NCBI GenBank assembly: GCA_003507395.1 | Contig: DNVW01000016.1 | Span: 115,936-160,937, forward strand | Direction: 5' to 3' | DNA: 45,002 nt | Source of the DNA: Clostridiales bacterium | Lineage (GTDB): Bacteria > Bacillota > Clostridia > TANB77 > CAG-508 | Translations under genes and position numbers: made by a program | In this document: positions 41,945 to 45,002 of the stretch, one piece after another | Layout of the letters: each line of letters begins with the position of its first letter | Position numbering within the stretch: the stretch's first letter is position 1 | The notes under the pieces: model-generated | Told to the model about the DNA's origin: nothing | Database searches by the model: none | The model's input: only the letters and a program-made list of their open reading frames with translations

Positions 41945-42724
41945 ATGAGAGAAGCAAATATAAAGAAAATGTTATTTATAACAGGAAGTATATTTTCAAT
42001 ATTATTAATAGCCTTTATTATTACATCTTTTATGTATAGCAAGCAAAAAGATACACAACTTAGTAAATTTGATACCAATATAATAGACGAATATAATTCG
42101 GAGAGAGTTAGTACAGAAATGGAGACAGAAATAAAAGATGATGAAATAAGAGAGAAAAATAATAAAGAAGAAACAAAGAAAATAGCAATAAATACAAGCA
42201 ACATAGAAGAAAAAATACAAGAAGAAAGACAAGAAGAAATAAAAAAACAAGAAGAAACATCAAAAGCAGAAGAAACAGTAACGACAAATACTAAGCCAGA
42301 AGAAACAAAACCAGATATACCTAGCTTTACAAAGCCAGTAGAAGGAGAAATAATAAAAGAATTTGCTAAAAATAATTTAGTATATTCAGATACCTTAGGA
42401 GAATGGATTACACATTATGGTATAGATATAAAAGCAGACAAAACAACAGTAGTAAAATCATCGGCAGCAGGAACGGTAAAATATATAAAAAATGATCCAC
42501 GATATGGATTAACAATAGTAATAGAGCACACAAGTGGATATAAAACAGTATATGCAAATCTATTATCAACAGAATTTGTAGTAGTAGGGGAAAATGTAGA
42601 ACAAGGACAAACAATAGGAACAGTAGGAACAACAAGCACATTTGAAGTATTAGATGACCCACATCTACATTTTGAAATAATAAAAGATGACGAATACCTA
42701 GACCCACAACTAATGCTCAATTAG
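41945..42724 (+). CDS. M23 (LytM) endopeptidase-family protein, SpoIIQ-like
   Basis: Forespore-membrane protein resembling SpoIIQ, which pairs with mother-cell SpoIIIAH across the engulfing membranes. One membrane helix (residues 10-30), a long Glu/Lys-rich linker (about 45-128), then the LytM domain (about 130-255). The zinc ligands are intact: HYGID gives His157 and Asp161, and HLH gives His240 and His242. So it may be an active endopeptidase, as SpoIIQ of Clostridioides difficile is thought to be, unlike the Bacillus protein which lacks a ligand. ATG 41945 follows AAGGAGG. The last residues (MLN, stop TAG 42722-42724) lie in repeat B3. Placement next to spoIID and sigF supports the sporulation role. 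Confidence 0.85.
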   Translation: MREANIKKMLFITGSIFSILLIAFIITSFMYSKQKDTQLSKFDTNIIDEYNSERVSTEMETEIKDDEIREKNNKEETKKIAINTSNIEEKIQEERQEEIKKQEETSKAEETVTTNTKPEETKPDIPSFTKPVEGEIIKEFAKNNLVYSDTLGEWITHYGIDIKADKTTVVKSSAAGTVKYIKNDPRYGLTIVIEHTSGYKTVYANLLSTEFVVVGENVEQGQTIGTVGTTSTFEVLDDPHLHFEIIKDDEYLDPQLMLN

Positions 42725-42770
42725 GGACAGTCCCTAATTGTCCCGTTTTACCAATTTGGGACACCCTTTT
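42715..42770 (+). repeat. Type B repeat, copy B3
   Basis: GCTCAATTAGGGAC-A-GTCCCTAATTGTCCC followed by a half unit CCAATTTGGGACACCC. It provides the stop codon of the M23 gene. Close to identical to B2. Confidence 0.93.
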
Positions 42771-42812
42771 AAACAAATTTTGTGAAAGTTATGTGAATTT
42801 TAAAATAAAGTA

Positions 42813-42841
42813 TTGACAATTGAGAAAAAAGGGTATAAATT
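42813..42841 (+). promoter_or_regulatory. Sigma-A promoter for groES-groEL
   Basis: Perfect TTGACA (42813-42818) with TATAAA at 15 bp (42834-42839) or TAAATT at 17 bp (42836-42841). The CIRCE-like operator begins directly after. Confidence 0.65.
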
Positions 42842-42842
42842 A

Positions 42843-42869
42843 TTAGCAGTCTTGAAAAGAGACTGCTAA
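42843..42869 (+). promoter_or_regulatory. CIRCE-type HrcA operator, variant arms
   Basis: TTAGCAGTC, 9 bp, GACTGCTAA. The CIRCE consensus is TTAGCACTC-N9-GAGTGCTAA; here one base in each arm is exchanged and the symmetry is kept. Position beside the -10 box and in front of groESL fits heat-shock repression by HrcA. No hrcA is in the window. Confidence 0.8.
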
Positions 42870-42872
42870 TTT

Positions 42873-42930
42873 ATTTGACGGTTTTGGGATGTTCTTTTTA
42901 TGATATTCTGTCATTGTAAGGACACACCTT
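42873..42930 (-). repeat. Decayed type A repeat, copy A5
   Basis: Aligns along its length with reverse-oriented copy A2, sharing TTTTGGGATGTTCTTTTT, TGTCATTGTAAGGACACACCTT-type segments with several substitutions. It lies between the CIRCE operator and the groES ribosome site, lengthening the leader. Confidence 0.8.
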
Positions 42931-43002
42931 AACAAGAGTTAGGCATTACAATATATGAATTAGCATATTATATAACTAAGTATTTTGAAGGAGGTAATAT
43001 TA

Positions 43003-43284
43003 ATGTTAAAACCATTAGGAGACAGAGTTATAATTAAAATGCTAGAAAAAGAAGAAACAACTAAAAGTGGAATTATTCTAGCAGGAAATGCTCAAGAAAA
43101 ATCTCAAATTGCGACCGTTTTAGAGGTAGGACCAGGAGAAGAAAAAGACGGAAAGAGAAAAGAGATGTGTGTAAAAAAAGGAGACAAGGTTGTTATAAAC
43201 AGCTATGCAGGAACAACTATAAAATACGAAGGAGAAGAACTTATAATAGTAAGACAAGAAGATATATTAGCAATAGTAGAGTAA
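43003..43284 (+). CDS. groES: Co-chaperonin GroES
   Basis: Heptameric lid of the GroEL chamber. The 93 residues begin MLKPLGDRVIIKMLEKEE and contain the mobile-loop region KSGIILAGNAQEKSQ (about 19-33) and the motif VGPGEEKDGKR, ending VRQEDILAIVE. ATG 43003 follows GAAGGAGG; an in-frame GTG/TTG-type codon at 42985 would lie before the ribosome site. First gene of groES-groEL, about 50 bp before groEL. Regulated by the CIRCE-type operator. Confidence 0.98.
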   Translation: MLKPLGDRVIIKMLEKEETTKSGIILAGNAQEKSQIATVLEVGPGEEKDGKRKEMCVKKGDKVVINSYAGTTIKYEGEELIIVRQEDILAIVE

Positions 43285-43332
43285 AAAAGCAGATGATTAA
43301 TATCTAAAATATAAATTAGGAGGTAATATAAA

Positions 43333-44964
43333 ATGGCAAAAGAAATTAAATTTGGAGAAGATGCTAGAAAGAGTTTATTAAGTGGTGTGAATAAAATTGC
43401 AGATACTGTAAAAGTAACACTTGGACCAAAAGGAAGAAATGTTGTTTTAGATAAAAAATTTGGCTCACCACTAATTACAAATGATGGTGTGACAATTGCA
43501 AAAGAAATAGAACTTGATGATCCATTTGAAAATATGGGAGCAGGATTGGTTAAAGAAGTTTCTATAAAAACAAATGATGTTGCAGGAGATGGAACAACTA
43601 CTGCTATGGTACTTGCTCAAAGCATGATTAGAGAGGGTGTTAAAAACGTTGCAGCAGGTGGAGATCCAATGGCAATAAAAAGAGGAATGGATAAAGCTGT
43701 AAAAGTTGCAGTAGATGGATTAAAAGAAATTAGTTCAGTAGTAAATGGCAAAGAAGATATTGCAAGAGTTGCAAGCATATCTGCAAATAATAGAGAAATA
43801 GGAGAACTAATCTCAGATGCAATGGAAAAAGTTTCAAAAGATGGGGTTATTACAATAGAAGAATCAAAAACTTCAAATACAGAGTTGAATATTGTAGAAG
43901 GTATGCAATTTGACAAAGGTTATGTGTCTCCATATATGGTAACAGACACAGAAAAAATGGAGGCAGTTATAGATAATCCATACATATTAATAACAGACAA
44001 AAAAATAAGCAATATTCAAGAAATATTACCATTATTAGAAGCATTAATGCAACAATCTGGTAAATTAGTAATAATATGTGATGATATAGAGGGAGAAGCT
44101 TTATCTACATTGATTTTAAACAAATTAAGAGGTGTAATAAATGTTGTAGCAGTTAAAGCTCCTGGATATGGAGATAAAAGAAAAGCAATGTTGCAAGATA
44201 TTGCTATATTAACAGGTGGAGAAGTTATAACATCTGATTTAGGATTAGAACTAAAAGATACAAAAGTAGAACAATTAGGTAGAGCAAAGCAAATTAAAGT
44301 ACAAAAAGAAAATACAATTATAGTAGATGGAATGGGAGATAAACAACAAATAGCAGATAGAGTGGCACAAATAAGAGCACAATTAAATGAAGAAAAAAGT
44401 GAATTTGAAAAAGAAAATTTGCAAGAAAGATTAGCTAAAATAGCAGGTGGCGTAGCAGTAATAGGTGTAGGTGCTGCAACAGAAATAGAAATGAAAGAGA
44501 AAAAATTAAGAATAGAAGATGCTTTATCTGCGACAAAAGCAGCAGTTGAAGAAGGTATTGTAGCTGGTGGTGGAACAGCATATATTAATGTAATGCCAAA
44601 AGTTGAAAAAGCAGTTGAAAGGTTAGATGCAGACGAAAAAATAGGTGGAAAGATCATATTAAGAGCATTAGAAGAACCAATAAGACAAATAAGCATAAAT
44701 GCTGGATTAGAGCCTGCAATAATAGTAAATGAAGTAAAGAAAAGAGAAACTGGAATAGGATTTAATGCAGCAACAGAAGAATATGTAGACATGAAAAAAG
44801 CTGGAATTGTTGATCCAACTAAGGTATCTCGTAGTGCACTTCAAAATGCAGTTTCAGTTGCTTCAATGATATTAACGACAGAAAGTATAGTAACAGATAA
44901 AAAGGAAGAAAAAGAATGCAATTGTGGACATAATGAGCCATCAGGAATGGAAGGAATGTATTAA
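43333..44964 (+). CDS. groEL: Chaperonin GroEL
   Basis: Double-ring ATP-dependent protein-folding chamber. The 543 residues follow the family throughout: ATP-binding VTLGPKGRNVVLD and DVAGDGTTTAMVLAQ (about residues 26-38 and 86-100), apical domain with GYGDKRKAMLQDIAILTGG, and the GAATEIEMKEKK segment. ATG 43333 follows TAGGAGG. The C-terminus is odd: instead of the usual Gly-Gly-Met repeats it ends CNCGHNEPSGMEGMY, adding two Cys and a His and keeping only traces of the GGM tail. This tail lines the cavity floor, so the change may matter. Confidence 0.98.
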   Translation: MAKEIKFGEDARKSLLSGVNKIADTVKVTLGPKGRNVVLDKKFGSPLITNDGVTIAKEIELDDPFENMGAGLVKEVSIKTNDVAGDGTTTAMVLAQSMIREGVKNVAAGGDPMAIKRGMDKAVKVAVDGLKEISSVVNGKEDIARVASISANNREIGELISDAMEKVSKDGVITIEESKTSNTELNIVEGMQFDKGYVSPYMVTDTEKMEAVIDNPYILITDKKISNIQEILPLLEALMQQSGKLVIICDDIEGEALSTLILNKLRGVINVVAVKAPGYGDKRKAMLQDIAILTGGEVITSDLGLELKDTKVEQLGRAKQIKVQKENTIIVDGMGDKQQIADRVAQIRAQLNEEKSEFEKENLQERLAKIAGGVAVIGVGAATEIEMKEKKLRIEDALSATKAAVEEGIVAGGGTAYINVMPKVEKAVERLDADEKIGGKIILRALEEPIRQISINAGLEPAIIVNEVKKRETGIGFNAATEEYVDMKKAGIVDPTKVSRSALQNAVSVASMILTTESIVTDKKEEKECNCGHNEPSGMEGMY

Positions 44965-45002
44965 ACTTATAATAAAAAGTTAAAGTTAGTGTAAAATAAT
45001 TT

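Overview
The window is a low-GC (clearly AT-rich), gene-dense chromosomal segment of an endospore-forming Firmicute, most likely class Clostridia and perhaps an uncultured gut lineage. The evidence is the spoIIAA-spoIIAB-sigF-spoIID block, a spoVAC-AD-AE operon, disA-radA, dnaG-rpoD, TTG starts and strong AGGAGG ribosome sites. The species cannot be named from the sequence. No rRNA, tRNA, CRISPR array, prophage or conventional IS element was seen.

Layout. 0-6.3 kb: a frameshifted peptide-sensing-type histidine kinase, dUTPase, a CarD-like regulator, dnaG-rpoD and a small hydrophilic protein. 6.4-9.7 kb: an MreB/Mbl protein and a NatAB-type ABC exporter. 9.7-12 kb: divergent ribosomal operons rplM-rpsI (minus) and infC-rpmI-rplT (plus), each with a structured leader. 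12-14.4 kb (minus): a forespore operon dodecin-spoVAC-spoVAD-spoVAE with a plausible sigma-G promoter. 14.4-26.5 kb: a GH18/SH3 spore-cortex-type hydrolase, greA, rsmD, ftsK/spoIIIE, a beta-CASP ribonuclease, a GH15 glucoamylase-like enzyme and several genes of unknown function. 26.5-31 kb: a RAYT (REP-associated Y1 transposase), radA, disA and a membrane cyclophilin. 31-36 kb: a metzincin protease remnant, mutS2 (minus), an unknown gene and an aldose epimerase. 36-39 kb: T-box valS. 39.2-42.8 kb: the spoIIA operon, spoIID and a SpoIIQ-like M23 protein. 42.8-45 kb: groES-groEL behind a variant CIRCE operator.

Two themes run across the window. First, two families of short dimeric palindromic repeats (five A copies including one decayed, three B copies) sit exactly at gene borders. 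A-type copies flank the RAYT gene in opposite orientation. Several genes take their last codons and stop from a repeat, and others have their Shine-Dalgarno directly after one. Together they look like a RAYT/REP-like system that colonises operon junctions. Second, five otherwise well-preserved genes (kinase, natA, a 503-residue unknown gene, mutS2, spoIID) and one remnant are broken by a one-base shift, mostly inside A7 homopolymers. That means systematic sequence error, poly-A slippage, or real decay; the sequence alone cannot decide.

Other regulatory points of interest: ribosome sites split by a perfect hairpin between Shine-Dalgarno and AUG (two cases), a probable AUA start for infC, possible Spo0A boxes at the dnaG-rpoD and spoIIA promoters, and a terminator whose hairpin contains the next gene's -35 box.
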